Assembly (NCBI GenBank): GCA_027452145.1
Contig: DAIDHB010000214.1
Location: forward strand, 1-52,044
Direction of reading: 5' to 3'
DNA from: Planctomycetales bacterium
GTDB taxonomy: Bacteria; Planctomycetota; Planctomycetia; Isosphaerales; Isosphaeraceae
DNA: 52,044 bases
The notes under the pieces are model-generated. The model did not search any database. It had not been told where the DNA came from and worked only from the letters and a program-made list of their open reading frames with translations. The position numbers and the translations under genes were made by a program. Below are positions 18,109 through 26,600 of the stretch, in pieces (the stretch's first letter is position 1; every line of letters starts with the position of its first letter).

Positions 18109-19083
18109 ATGATCCGCGTGCCAGATCGACCGATGGAGGTGACCGGCGAGCCGTATCCGAAGCGGCGGGTCGACGTGGTGACCGCCGTGATGATGGCGGT
18201 CACGGTCGCCGCGCTGGGCGGGGCGGCCTGGATGCGGTTCGGCCGGTCGCCGTTCCGCTCCGAGTCCTCGACGGCCGCCGTCGGCTCCCCGGCGCCGCCG
18301 CTGCGCCTCATCGATCGCGAGACGTCCGAGCCGGTGGTCCTGGTCGGCCTGAATAGCAAGGTGGTCTGGGTCGTGTTCTGGTCGGCGAGTTCGGCGAAGG
18401 GAACGGGCACGAGCTGCCTGGCGGAGCTGGAATCCGCCACGAAAGGACTGCGGGCGCACCGGCGGCTCGCGATGCTCGTCGCGGCCGTCGAAGCCGACGA
18501 CACGGCGGCCGTTGCGAAGGCGGTCTCCGCCGGGGGCATCACGCTGCCGGTGTACCTGGCCTCGCCCGAGACCCGCCGCCGGTTCCACGCCGAGAGTGCG
18601 GACCCCCCGCTGCACGTCCTGATCGACGCAGGCGGACGGGTCCTCGCCATGGCCCGGGGCGACGGCCGGCCGACGATCGACCGGATCGCCGAGATCGCCC
18701 GAAAGCGCCTCGACGAGCTCGACCCGTTCGGCGGGACGAGGTTCGCCGCGTGCGACGTCGGCATCGGGATTGGCCGAGGGGAAGGAACCGCGAAAAACGC
18801 GAAAAATGCGAAATGGACCCTGCCGGCGCCGGTTGCGGTCACCCGGCCATCCCCGGATTCTTTCGTCCGTTTCGCGCTCTTCGCGGTTAATCTTCCTTCC
18901 GGCGAGCGCTTGCTCGCTCACGCCAGGTGCCGGTCGACCTCGGGCAGCAGGCTGGCGAAATCCAGCTTGTTGGGGCAGGCGGCGCGGGCGGCCTCGAGGT
19001 CGGCGCCCTTCCAGTCGCGGGCCTCGGGCGAGAGCGCGGCGTACTGGCGGCGGGCCTCGGCGCGGATGCCGTGGTGCTCGTGA
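18109..19083 (+). CDS. Membrane-anchored thioredoxin/redoxin-like protein with read-through tail
   Basis: As read, 324 aa. One membrane helix (VTAVMMAVTVAALGGAAWM, about 20-38) is followed by a thioredoxin-like fold: GSPAPPLRLIDRET, then VVWVVFWSASSAKGTGTSCLAELE and a C-terminal PPLHVLIDAGGRVLAMARG strand pair. The usual CxxC is absent; a single Cys remains in TSCLAEL, so redox function is uncertain. The start could be ATG 18109 or GTG 18118, the latter having AAGGA eight bases upstream. Family similarity ends near residue 220. The frame then runs through an intergenic inverted repeat and 166 bases into the convergent aldo/keto reductase, so the tail is probably not ancestral. Confidence 0.6.
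   Translation: MIRVPDRPMEVTGEPYPKRRVDVVTAVMMAVTVAALGGAAWMRFGRSPFRSESSTAAVGSPAPPLRLIDRETSEPVVLVGLNSKVVWVVFWSASSAKGTGTSCLAELESATKGLRAHRRLAMLVAAVEADDTAAVAKAVSAGGITLPVYLASPETRRRFHAESADPPLHVLIDAGGRVLAMARGDGRPTIDRIAEIARKRLDELDPFGGTRFAACDVGIGIGRGEGTAKNAKNAKWTLPAPVAVTRPSPDSFVRFALFAVNLPSGERLLAHARCRSTSGSRLAKSSLLGQAARAASRSAPFQSRASGESAAYWRRASARMPWCS
18786..18888. terminator. Imperfect inverted repeat between convergent genes
   Basis: Arms at 18786-18804 and 18870-18888 pair over 19 bases with two mismatches (AACCGCGAA... against ...TTCGCGGTT). The left arm sits in a short run of CGCGAAAAA-like units. Its position between two converging genes suggests a bidirectional terminator or a dispersed repeat. The thioredoxin-like frame passes through it. 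Confidence 0.55.
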
Positions 19084-20180
19084 TAGGTGAGGAACCGCGT
19101 CAGGTCGCCCAGCGCGGCCGTCGTGCCGGCGGCGGCCGCGCACCGGCCGTCGCAGTCGGCGCACATGGTCGGGCCGAACGCCAGCGCCGCGTCGCGGAGC
19201 TGCTCGATCTCGGCCGTCTTCATGGGCTCATAGCGGCGGGCGGCGTCGGCATCCTCGCGGAGCTGGTCGGTGGTCTTGATCGAGACGCATGACCCGCTGA
19301 TCCGCTCGTCCGTCCAGATCGCGTGCAACAGCCCCTGGTACGGCGACAGGTTCTTCTCCTTGAGCATCGGCGCCCGGCGGACGACCTCCTCGAGCACGTT
19401 GATCTTCGGCCGCGCGGGGAACTGGCCGGCGACCTGCTTCATCGAGATCAGGCCGACCCCCTTCGCGTGGGCGACGTCGAGCGCCCTGTTCAGCTCCGAG
19501 TCCCGGTCGAGCCAGGGGGTGTACATCAGCATGATGGCGTCGATGATCCCGCCCTCGGCCGCCGCCCGGATGAGCGCGGCGCGGTCCTGGTGGTGGCTCG
19601 AGAAGCCCAGGAACTTCGCCTTGCCCGACTTGCGGATGGCCTCGGCGGTCTCCTTGAACTCCCGGCCCTTGACGAAGTTGATCGCGTCGTCGAGGCTGTG
19701 GTCGTCGCCCAGGCCGTGGATGAAGAACATGTCGACGTAGTCGGTGCCCAGCGCCGCGAGGCGCTTGTCCAGCATCGCGAGCATGTCCTTGGGCTCGCGG
19801 GGGTTGTCCTTGGTGACGAGGACGATCTGCTTGCGGACCTCGGGCGACTGCTCGAACCAGCGCTTGAAGCCGGGCTCGGTGCCGTAGAGCCTGGCGGTGT
19901 CGAACGTGCGGACGCCGTTGGCGAACGAGAGCCGCAACAGCCGCTCGAGCGTGCCGCGCTCGCGCAGGGCGCCGGTGCCCATCTCGAGCAGCGTGATCTC
20001 GAGGCCTGTCCGGCCGAGCTTGCGCTTCGGGAGCACGGGGGCCTTGTCGCCGGCGCCGGCAGCGGCCTGCTGCGCCTCGGCATTCGGGGCGGATCCGGCG
20101 CCCATGGCCGCGGCGGTGGCGATCGCGCCGGCCTGGAGGAACGTACGGCGGTCGGTCCCGCCGGCCTGATCGTGGGACAT
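18918..20180 (-). CDS. Tat-exported aldo/keto reductase
   Basis: A 420-aa protein. The N terminus has a twin-arginine motif (DRRTFLQAG, residues 10-18) and an Ala-rich stretch ending at AEAQQ, so it is likely exported folded through Tat. The AKR barrel follows from about residue 50, with the tetrad Asp94, Tyr99, Lys124 and His155 (FDTARLYG, LVTKDN, MFFIHGLGDD). Near the C terminus MCADCDGRC gives a Cys cluster like the ferredoxin-type end of some exported AKRs, though it is too short to call a full 4Fe-4S motif. GAGGAG lies ten bases before the ATG. The substrate is unknown. Confidence 0.85.
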   Translation of the reverse strand: MSHDQAGGTDRRTFLQAGAIATAAAMGAGSAPNAEAQQAAAGAGDKAPVLPKRKLGRTGLEITLLEMGTGALRERGTLERLLRLSFANGVRTFDTARLYGTEPGFKRWFEQSPEVRKQIVLVTKDNPREPKDMLAMLDKRLAALGTDYVDMFFIHGLGDDHSLDDAINFVKGREFKETAEAIRKSGKAKFLGFSSHHQDRAALIRAAAEGGIIDAIMLMYTPWLDRDSELNRALDVAHAKGVGLISMKQVAGQFPARPKINVLEEVVRRAPMLKEKNLSPYQGLLHAIWTDERISGSCVSIKTTDQLREDADAARRYEPMKTAEIEQLRDAALAFGPTMCADCDGRCAAAAGTTAALGDLTRFLTYHEHHGIRAEARRQYAALSPEARDWKGADLEAARAACPNKLDFASLLPEVDRHLA

Positions 20181-20332
20181 CGCTGGGGACTCCTCGAATT
20201 GAGAACCTTTTCGAAACGAGCCTGCTCTGCGCTCCCTGACCCGAGAATCTTAGCACCTTCGGAGGCGGCCTGTCTGCCCGGAAGGTTGCGAGGGGGACAT
20301 GTGCCGCCGCACCATCAACGGTAGGTATCGGC

Positions 20333-21730
20333 CTACATCTCCCACACCCGCCGCCCCTTGAGGAACATGGTGAGATACCCGTCCTCGCTGACCTTCAGCA
20401 CCGGGCCGTGCAACGAGGCGGCCAGGGCGGCGAGGGTGCGCGCGCCCTGGACGGCGCGGCCGAGCTCCAGGGTCTCGGGCGCGATGCGCAGGATCGCGGC
20501 GAAGCTGAGCAGGCGGCCGTCCTGGTCGACCACCACGGCGCCGTCGAGGCTGGCCATCGCCTCGAGGATCGAAGGCTCGATCTCGGCGAGGTTCATGCCG
20601 CGGACGGCGTGGTGCAGCGACCGCTTGGCGTGCTTGGGCGAGAGGTTGTCGGGATCCTCGGGGTCGTCCGCCAGCACCTCGCGGAGCATCTGGTCGGGCA
20701 GGGTGAGAAGTTGCGGCACCGAGTTCTCCGGCTCGCGGAGCACGACGAAGAGCGCCCCGATGCGCGCCTCGCTCAGGTTGAGTGCCGCCTGGAAGATGGT
20801 GAGTGCCAGGTTGCTCCACCCGCAGCGGCCGATCGCCTCGCACCAGACGGCGAACTTGCTGGGGATGTCCAGCAGCCGCCAGCGGGCGTCGCTGAAGCTG
20901 AAGACCAGGGTGCCGCCGGCGAAGACCTTGATCTCCTGCGACGGCGAGAGCACCAGGCAGACGTGGCCGCCGTTGCGGGTCGCCTTGGCGTGGTTGCGAT
21001 ACAATTCCGGGCACGGGTGCACCGGCGGCTCGGTTCCCTGCACGCCCTCGGCCCACTGGGCGACGTCGATCAGCCGCATCAGGTCCCCCTGAAGGTCCAC
21101 GAGGAAGACCGTGCGCACGCCGTCGCAGAGCCGGTGGAAGCCCTTGATCGCCGTCAGCCGGGCGGTGAAATTCGGCGCGCCCTCGCGATTGACCCACCCG
21201 GGCGCGGTCGGGTCGCGCTCGGTGCCCAGCAGCATCGCGCCCATCGAGACCCGGCGGTTCTCGTAGGTCGAAAGCGCCGCGACCCGCAGCGCTTCGAGCA
21301 CGGCCGGCACGCGGTAAGGGCTGGCGGTCTCGAGGTAATCGGCGACGATCAGGTCCTCGGTCTGGTAGCTGAACCGGTCCAGGCGGTGCGACAGGTCCTG
21401 GTTCAGCAGGCCGCGGAGCCTCAGGTCGATCGCCTCGACGATCACGCGGACCATCCGCCGCTCGGAGGGCAACAGCGGCATCGGATTGCCCGACTGGAAC
21501 GACAGCCGCGTGCCCAGCCAGTCGATCTCGACGCCCGTGCCCGTGGTGTCGTCCCGCAGGCGGAAGAGCTGGCGATCCGAGGTCCCGTCCCAGTCGATGA
21601 GGCTCCGATCGCCGACGATCTCGAGCTGCGCCGCCGGGAAGAAATGTTCCAGCGTGCGCCGGAGCACGATCTGGTAGACGCCGACGATCCGTGAGATCGG
21701 CCCGGACGACCGTTCGCCCTGCATCGACAC
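20333..21730 (-). CDS. DisA_N-like (diadenylate cyclase fold) protein, probably degenerate
   Basis: A 465-aa protein starting with GTG at 21730, which has GGGAGGTG seven bases upstream; an ATG at 21724 is less well placed. The N-terminal 270 residues are unassigned and contain Trp-rich beta strands. The C-terminal part resembles a DisA_N cyclase domain: IGALFVVL, then LDGAVVVDQDG with the DGA motif at 396-398, and GARTLAALAASL at 429-440 where active cyclases have G-T-R-H-R-x-A. The Arg-His-Arg motif is thus reduced to Arg-Thr-Leu, so c-di-AMP synthesis is doubtful. A nucleotide-sensing role is possible. No transmembrane segment is seen. Confidence 0.55.
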   Translation of the reverse strand: MSMQGERSSGPISRIVGVYQIVLRRTLEHFFPAAQLEIVGDRSLIDWDGTSDRQLFRLRDDTTGTGVEIDWLGTRLSFQSGNPMPLLPSERRMVRVIVEAIDLRLRGLLNQDLSHRLDRFSYQTEDLIVADYLETASPYRVPAVLEALRVAALSTYENRRVSMGAMLLGTERDPTAPGWVNREGAPNFTARLTAIKGFHRLCDGVRTVFLVDLQGDLMRLIDVAQWAEGVQGTEPPVHPCPELYRNHAKATRNGGHVCLVLSPSQEIKVFAGGTLVFSFSDARWRLLDIPSKFAVWCEAIGRCGWSNLALTIFQAALNLSEARIGALFVVLREPENSVPQLLTLPDQMLREVLADDPEDPDNLSPKHAKRSLHHAVRGMNLAEIEPSILEAMASLDGAVVVDQDGRLLSFAAILRIAPETLELGRAVQGARTLAALAASLHGPVLKVSEDGYLTMFLKGRRVWEM

Positions 21731-22181
21731 GTTCGTGCACCTCCCTGGTCACGCCCGGGGGGGCGCGCCGCGGACTCGGCCGGACCGGGCGGGATACTCG
21801 GCCGCGACCCCTTTCCGTCATTGTTCGGCGAAAGTCCCGCTCGATCCAGCCCTGCATGCCCGCAAAGTCGGTCGGCCGACCCGTCCGCGGTCGGATCCGG
21901 GCGGTCGCATTGTAACGGTTTTCGCCTTCGCGGCGACGGAAGGGACTCTTGCGATCAGAAGATTCAAGGAGACCCCGACCGGCGGACGATGACCATAAAC
22001 CGGACCGAGTGGTCCTGGATCGCTCGGGGTTGTCGACCGCGGGGCATCCTGCTACCATCCGCGCCCCCGAGGGCGAGGATCGGCCCCGAGGAGAGTTCGG
22101 CTGGTCACACCCGGCCGGCGGCCGCAGTCTGGATCGGATCGGATCGTCCCGACCGGACCGCGGGTAAAGGAGATCGGCTCA
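21731..22181. other. Divergent intergenic region
   Basis: About 450 bases between the DisA_N-like gene and the phosphatase. It must hold promoters for both, but I could not identify a convincing -35/-10 pair. AAGGAG lies just before the phosphatase start and GGGAGGTG just before the GTG start on the other strand. No RNA gene recognised. Confidence 0.4.
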
Positions 22182-22790
22182 ATGGCCATCGACCGTCGCA
22201 CATGGATCCGCCGCGCCGCGATCGCCGGCCTGGCGGGGCTCGGCACGCAGCAGCTCTGGCGGCACGGGCACGACTACATCTTCATGGACGAGTTCTGGAC
22301 GGTCGAGCCGGGGAAACTCTACCGGGGCGCCTGGCAGAAGCCCTGGCCGATGCGGCGGCTGATCCACGATTACAAGATCCGCACCGTGCTGGCGCTGGCG
22401 CATCCCGCCGACCACCACCTGGCCGTCCACGAGCGGGCGCTGGCGAACGAGCTGCATTTCCGCTGGATCCACATCCCGATCGTCGACCACCGGCAGACGG
22501 GCGACCGCGCCGCCGAGGAGGCCGTCTCGGACCTGCTCGAGCAGGCCGCGGCCGTGCTGGCCGACGCGGCGAACTATCCGCTGTTCTTCCACTGCCACCA
22601 CGGGCTGAACCGCACGTCAATGGTGCAGATCGCGTATCGGACGAAGTATTGCGGCTGGACCCTCGACCAGGCCGCCGACGAGATCGACCGCTCCGTCGGC
22701 CTGGTCAAGGTCCGCCGCGGCCCCGACTATCGCCACATGGTCTCGTTCTACCAGAGCCGCGTCCTGCCCCTGCGCCGGGAGCATTCCTGA
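22182..22790 (+). CDS. Membrane-anchored or exported dual-specificity phosphatase
   Basis: A 202-aa protein with AAGGAG ahead of its ATG. A basic twin-Arg start (DRRTWIRRAAIAGLAGLG) gives a short export or anchor segment. The phosphatase signature C-x5-R is FHCHHGLNRTS, with catalytic Cys138 and Arg144. An upstream Asp in IPIVDHRQTGD may be the general acid. Strand-helix order fits the DSP/PTP-like fold: LYRGA, IRTVLALA, HIPIVD, then the P-loop. It may act on phosphotyrosine, phosphoinositide or other phosphoesters; the substrate cannot be read from sequence. Confidence 0.8.
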   Translation: MAIDRRTWIRRAAIAGLAGLGTQQLWRHGHDYIFMDEFWTVEPGKLYRGAWQKPWPMRRLIHDYKIRTVLALAHPADHHLAVHERALANELHFRWIHIPIVDHRQTGDRAAEEAVSDLLEQAAAVLADAANYPLFFHCHHGLNRTSMVQIAYRTKYCGWTLDQAADEIDRSVGLVKVRRGPDYRHMVSFYQSRVLPLRREHS

Positions 22791-22860
22791 GCGGGAAGTG
22801 GCGAGGGGCGAGCCGGATCGGCCGGGACCGGGTTGGGATGCCAGGGGAAGCCGATCGATC

Positions 22861-23796
22861 ATGGCCGAATCCGACCGACCGGATCAGGACCACGACCAGC
22901 GGCTCAAGGTCCTGCTCAAGGAGTTCTTCGAGGCCTTCTTCCGCTGCTTCTTCGCCGACATGGCCGACTGGTTCGAGTTCGGCAAGATCGAGTGGCTGGA
23001 CAAGGAGGTCTTCACCGCGCCGCCGCAGGGCGAGCGGCGTGTCCTCGATCTGATCGCGCAGTTGAAGCTCCGCCCCGGCGCCCCGAGGCCGAGGGCCGGC
23101 GTGGACGACCTGGTGGCCCTGGTTCACGTCGAGATCGAGTCGCGCGACAGCGTGGCGGCGTTCCGGCCGCGGATGTTCGACTATTACGTGCAGCTCCGCC
23201 GCGACACGGGCCTGCCTGTGCTGCCGATCGCGCTGTTGCTCCGCGTCGGGCTGGGCGGCAACACGTGGGATTCCTACGACGAGTACTTCGGGGATCGCCA
23301 TGTCATCTGCTTCAGGTATGCCAGTGTCGGGCTGCCGGGCCTGAAGGCCGAGGAATTTGCGACGGGCGAGAACCTGCTGGGCGTGGCGCTGAGTGCCCTG
23401 ATGGAACAGCCCGTGGCGTCGGAGCGGAAGGTCGAGTTGTACGCGGGGGCATTGAAGCGGATCGCCGGTTCCGGGGAAAATGATCTCCGGAGATACCTGC
23501 TGGCGGAGTGCCTGGAGGCGTACGGCCAGTTGGACGAGTCGGAAGGCGACCGTGTGCGGGCCTTGCTCCAGGGCGAGGGATATCGGGAGGTCGAGCCGCT
23601 GATGAAGACCACCTATGAACGCGGGATCGAACAGGGCAAGCGGGAACTGACCCTGGAGTTGCTGGAGGACAGGTTCGGACCGCTGTCCCCGGCGGTACGG
23701 CAGCGGGTCGAGGCGATGTCGAGGGAGGAACTGGCGCGGCTCCGTCACGATTTCCTCAGGGCCGATGATCTGGGGCAACTCGGACTGGGCGGGTGA
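22861..23796 (+). CDS. Rpn/PDDEXK-type nuclease-transposase family protein
   Basis: A 311-aa protein. The N terminus (LKVLLKEFFEAFFRCFFADMADWFEF) and the core ADDLVALVHVEIES-like strand (GVDDLVALVHVEIESRD) match the Rpn family, where Asp and the ExE/Q segment form a PD-(D/E)XK nuclease site. In this family the final Lys is often replaced by Gln; here it is Ser after VEIE. The C-terminal half is helical with a coiled-coil-like Glu/Lys/Arg region (YERGIEQGKRELTLELLEDRFG), typical of planctomycete and cyanobacterial DUF4351-like members. Such genes are multicopy and sporadic, promote recombination in E. coli, and usually lie in accessory regions. The ATG at 22861 is preferred to the one at 22798. 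Confidence 0.75.
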   Translation: MAESDRPDQDHDQRLKVLLKEFFEAFFRCFFADMADWFEFGKIEWLDKEVFTAPPQGERRVLDLIAQLKLRPGAPRPRAGVDDLVALVHVEIESRDSVAAFRPRMFDYYVQLRRDTGLPVLPIALLLRVGLGGNTWDSYDEYFGDRHVICFRYASVGLPGLKAEEFATGENLLGVALSALMEQPVASERKVELYAGALKRIAGSGENDLRRYLLAECLEAYGQLDESEGDRVRALLQGEGYREVEPLMKTTYERGIEQGKRELTLELLEDRFGPLSPAVRQRVEAMSREELARLRHDFLRADDLGQLGLGG

Positions 23797-24013
23797 GGTC
23801 CCGTCGCCTCGCCGGTGGAGGAGGCTCACCGGCAGGCCGGTCGCCCGGCCAGCACATCGGGATATCGAACCGCCCCAACCATTTGGTGGCTCTTTCAGGC
23901 GATTGCAAGTCGCCCTGGGGTGAGGGAGAATCGTCCAGGCTTGAGCTCAAGTCGCGCGGGCGAGACTCCGTCGTCGCGCCGGCGGTTTCACCGAGTTCCT
24001 CGAGGGATGACCG

Positions 24014-24949
24014 ATGGCGTCCACGCTCAGCGACGACCTCCTCGATGTCCTGGACGATCTATCGGGAGGCGTCCACCCTGGGTTCCGTCCGGTCCACGCC
24101 CGGGGCACGATGTACGCCGGGACGTTCGTCCCCGCGCCCGGCGCGGCCGGCCTGACGCGGGCGCCTCACGCAACCCGCCCGTCCACGCCCGTCATCGTGC
24201 GGTTCTCCGTGTCGTCGGGCATTCCAACCGTCCCCGACAACGACCCGAACGGGTCGTCCCCGCAGGCGATGGCTGTCCGGTTCCAACTGGGCGATCACAT
24301 TCACACAGATATCATCGCCCATTCCCACAACGGGTTCCCCGTGCGGACGGGCGAGGAGGCGCTGGCATTCTTCCGGGCGATCGCCGCGAGCGGGCCGGGC
24401 GCGCCGACCCCGTCGCCGATCGCCGAGTTCCTGGAGACGCACCCGGCCGCGAAGGCGTTCGTCGAGGCTCCCAAACCGATCCCGACGAGCTACGCCCGGC
24501 AGGCGTACTTCGCCGTGACGGCGTTCCGGTTCACGAACGCGGACGGCGTGAGCCGGTTCGGCCGTTTCCGCCTGCGACCGGAGGGCGGGACCGAGTTCCT
24601 GACCCCGGAAGCGGCGGCGGAGAAGACGGCCGACTTCCTGGCCGCCGAGCTGTCCGCGCGGCTGGCGAAGGGGCCGGTGCGGTTCCGCGTGCTGGTGCAG
24701 TTGGCCGGCGCCGGGGACGAGGTGGCCGACGCGACCGCCGTGTGGCCCGAGACCCGCGAGGAGCTCGAGTTCGGGACGATCACCCTGACGGAACGGGTTG
24801 ACGAGCTGGCCCCGGAGATGCGGAAGATCATCTTCGACCCGGTCCCCCGGGTGGACGGCATCGACCCGTCGGGCGACCCGCTGACCGAGGTCCGATCGGA
24901 CGTCTACCTCCAGAGCGGCCGACGGCGGCGAGCCGCGGCGGCGAAATAG
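24014..24949 (+). CDS. Small catalase-like heme peroxidase (SrpA-type)
   Basis: A 311-aa protein matching the short catalase-related family: HARGTMYAGTF near the start with the distal His in HARG, VIVRFSVSSGIPTVPDNDPN, AMAVRFQLG, and a C-terminal FDPVPRVDGIDPSGDPLTEVRSDVYLQS where the Tyr after VRSDV is the likely proximal heme ligand. Family members are half the length of true catalases and act as peroxidases on organic substrates. No signal peptide is seen. It lies just left of the AT-richer island. Confidence 0.85.
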   Translation: MASTLSDDLLDVLDDLSGGVHPGFRPVHARGTMYAGTFVPAPGAAGLTRAPHATRPSTPVIVRFSVSSGIPTVPDNDPNGSSPQAMAVRFQLGDHIHTDIIAHSHNGFPVRTGEEALAFFRAIAASGPGAPTPSPIAEFLETHPAAKAFVEAPKPIPTSYARQAYFAVTAFRFTNADGVSRFGRFRLRPEGGTEFLTPEAAAEKTADFLAAELSARLAKGPVRFRVLVQLAGAGDEVADATAVWPETREELEFGTITLTERVDELAPEMRKIIFDPVPRVDGIDPSGDPLTEVRSDVYLQSGRRRRAAAAK

Positions 24950-25092
24950 AGCGGCACGGATTTTAGCGTGAGTACGGACCAGGTTGCGACCTGATGCAAG
25001 AGCTAGAACTGGCGCACAGCTAGCGACAGTCCGGAGGAAACCAGCCGCGTCCCTGTTTCTGAGTCCGTCCCTGTTTTCGCGCCCGTCCACTA

Positions 25093-25983
25093 TCAAGTGT
25101 CGTCATGACGAGGAATGCCACGACTTGCAAGTACCAGCGACCAGTCCTGAGCATCGGGATGACAGACGATGTCTTCATGGATCGGGTGCTTCGGACGCAC
25201 TACCAGTGTTTGATCTAATGCACGGCATAGATGCTTGCTTTCTTTCGCATTTAATGTGTAGAAATTTGCGACTCCAGCACTCTCCATCGCGATCATGAGA
25301 TCCCCCACCTTGAGACAAGGATCTCCAAGCCGCGCGTTGTTGGAATCTTCGGCTACGCTCTCTAGGAATTGTTCCGCCCGCTGCAATTCCTCGGTTTTCT
25401 GGTCAGGCCCGAGAGATTTCAAGTGATCAAGGATGCGCAATGTTAGATCTTTGCGGTCGATTAAGAACGCTGTGATTTGACATTGTGCTAGTTTTGAACA
25501 TTTATCTTTGCCAAGGTCGTAATCTTTGTATGGTCTGCGCTCGACCACGGGGGTCCTTGCGCACGCGCACCCAGCAGTCCTCTCGATGTGCTGAACGCTA
25601 TCCTCAAAGTCGTCGAGCCCGAATCGTAATAGCATACTGAGATAGCTCTTCGCACGTTCCGTGAGATCTGCGTCGTCGCTCCTTTCGGAAATCGTCAGAA
25701 GGAGATCAAGGCAGATATTTCGCTTGCGGTTCTGCTGGGGAGGGAGGTAGTCGGTGACGTGCCGTTGCACTTTCTCCAACGACCCCAAGCGATTAAGTTG
25801 GTTCAAAAGGTACTGCGCTTCCTTGAGGAGGCGACGCTTGAATTCCTGCTTGACGATTTCGCTTGTGACGACAACATCATACTGCGATGTACGTGCATTG
25901 ATCCGCTCCTTGATCTCCTTGCTATGGACAAAGCGCGCGATCTGCACAGAGGTGTCGACGAAGACCTTGCTGGCTTGAGACAC
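25093..25983 (-). CDS. PIN-like nuclease, last gene of the AT-rich three-gene operon
   Basis: A 296-aa protein. The N terminus KVFVDTSVQIAR places Asp10 where PIN domains have their first acid; SEIVKQEF supplies Glu42/Glu47; and KVGDLMIAMESAGVANFYTLN near 226-245 resembles the last PIN strand-helix with Asp228. A long helical insert (about 50-215, including CACART) separates these, so it is much longer than VapC toxins (about 130 aa). The start is GTG at 25983, overlapping the previous stop by one base (TAGTG), which implies translational coupling. Codon use is visibly more AT-ending than in its neighbours. It is probably an RNase or DNase effector of a defence-like cassette, which is inference. 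Confidence 0.6.
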   Translation of the reverse strand: MSQASKVFVDTSVQIARFVHSKEIKERINARTSQYDVVVTSEIVKQEFKRRLLKEAQYLLNQLNRLGSLEKVQRHVTDYLPPQQNRKRNICLDLLLTISERSDDADLTERAKSYLSMLLRFGLDDFEDSVQHIERTAGCACARTPVVERRPYKDYDLGKDKCSKLAQCQITAFLIDRKDLTLRILDHLKSLGPDQKTEELQRAEQFLESVAEDSNNARLGDPCLKVGDLMIAMESAGVANFYTLNAKESKHLCRALDQTLVVRPKHPIHEDIVCHPDAQDWSLVLASRGIPRHDDT

Positions 25984-26585
25984 TATTTGTTCTCCGACGC
26001 GGCTGATATGCCCTTCCAGGGGTCTAGCCCCGCCTGCCGAAGGATGCTAATGCTCGAACGAATGTCGTCGTCCTCAATTGTCCAGGGTCTCAGGTGATCG
26101 GACACAATTTCATTTATAGCGACGCATTTGACTGTATCATAGGTTTCGAACGGTTCCCCTGCCAGAGCTCCTTGGAGAAGGTTGATGAGGTCACGCCAGT
26201 TGGGCTCGCGGTTCGCTCGGAGTGACCAGAGTTCTTCTAGGGCATTCAGGAGATTGAATCCGGCGTTGCTCAGTTCCATCGCATCGCCAGCCCTTGCAGC
26301 TGTGGTCATGCGCTCTGTATGCTCGGCCGCCCGACTTACAGCTTTTCTCACGGCATCTCGGGTAGCCAGTTCGGATCGTGTATCCTGCGAACGTGTGCTT
26401 GTGCCTTTTTTAGGTGAATTGCTCCGAATTGCAACGGCAGCCCTATTGCCGCTTGATCCCTCGCTATTCGGATAGTAGGCCATGTCAGATGAATCGTTGC
26501 TGTATGTATTCCTCTCCCAAGCGAATCCCTGGCTACCTCCATGCGGCGAATTGAGAGTTGTCATTTCGGTAAAGGTTTGGGACAT
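25983..26585 (-). CDS. Hypothetical protein, middle gene of the three-gene operon
   Basis: A 200-aa protein I cannot assign. Residues 1-70 are Ser/Asn-rich and probably disordered; residues about 70-200 look all-helical (DAVRKAVSRAAEHTERM, SNAGFNLLNALEELWSLRA, WRDLINLLQGAL). GGAG lies seven bases before the ATG. It starts 15 bases after the upstream gene and its TAG overlaps the GTG of the PIN-like gene. It might be an antidote or adaptor for the nuclease. Its base composition is AT-rich like its two partners. Confidence 0.65.
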   Translation of the reverse strand: MSQTFTEMTTLNSPHGGSQGFAWERNTYSNDSSDMAYYPNSEGSSGNRAAVAIRSNSPKKGTSTRSQDTRSELATRDAVRKAVSRAAEHTERMTTAARAGDAMELSNAGFNLLNALEELWSLRANREPNWRDLINLLQGALAGEPFETYDTVKCVAINEIVSDHLRPWTIEDDDIRSSISILRQAGLDPWKGISAASENK

Positions 26586-26600
26586 GGTTCACTCCGAGGG

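Noticed and set aside
22861..23796. Active transposon at the Rpn-type gene
   Set aside because: Although the family is called transposase-like, no terminal inverted repeats or target duplication were seen beside it.
25093..25983. Ordinary VapC toxin
   Set aside because: The protein is over twice the VapC length, with a long helical insert, and its upstream partner is not a known antitoxin type.
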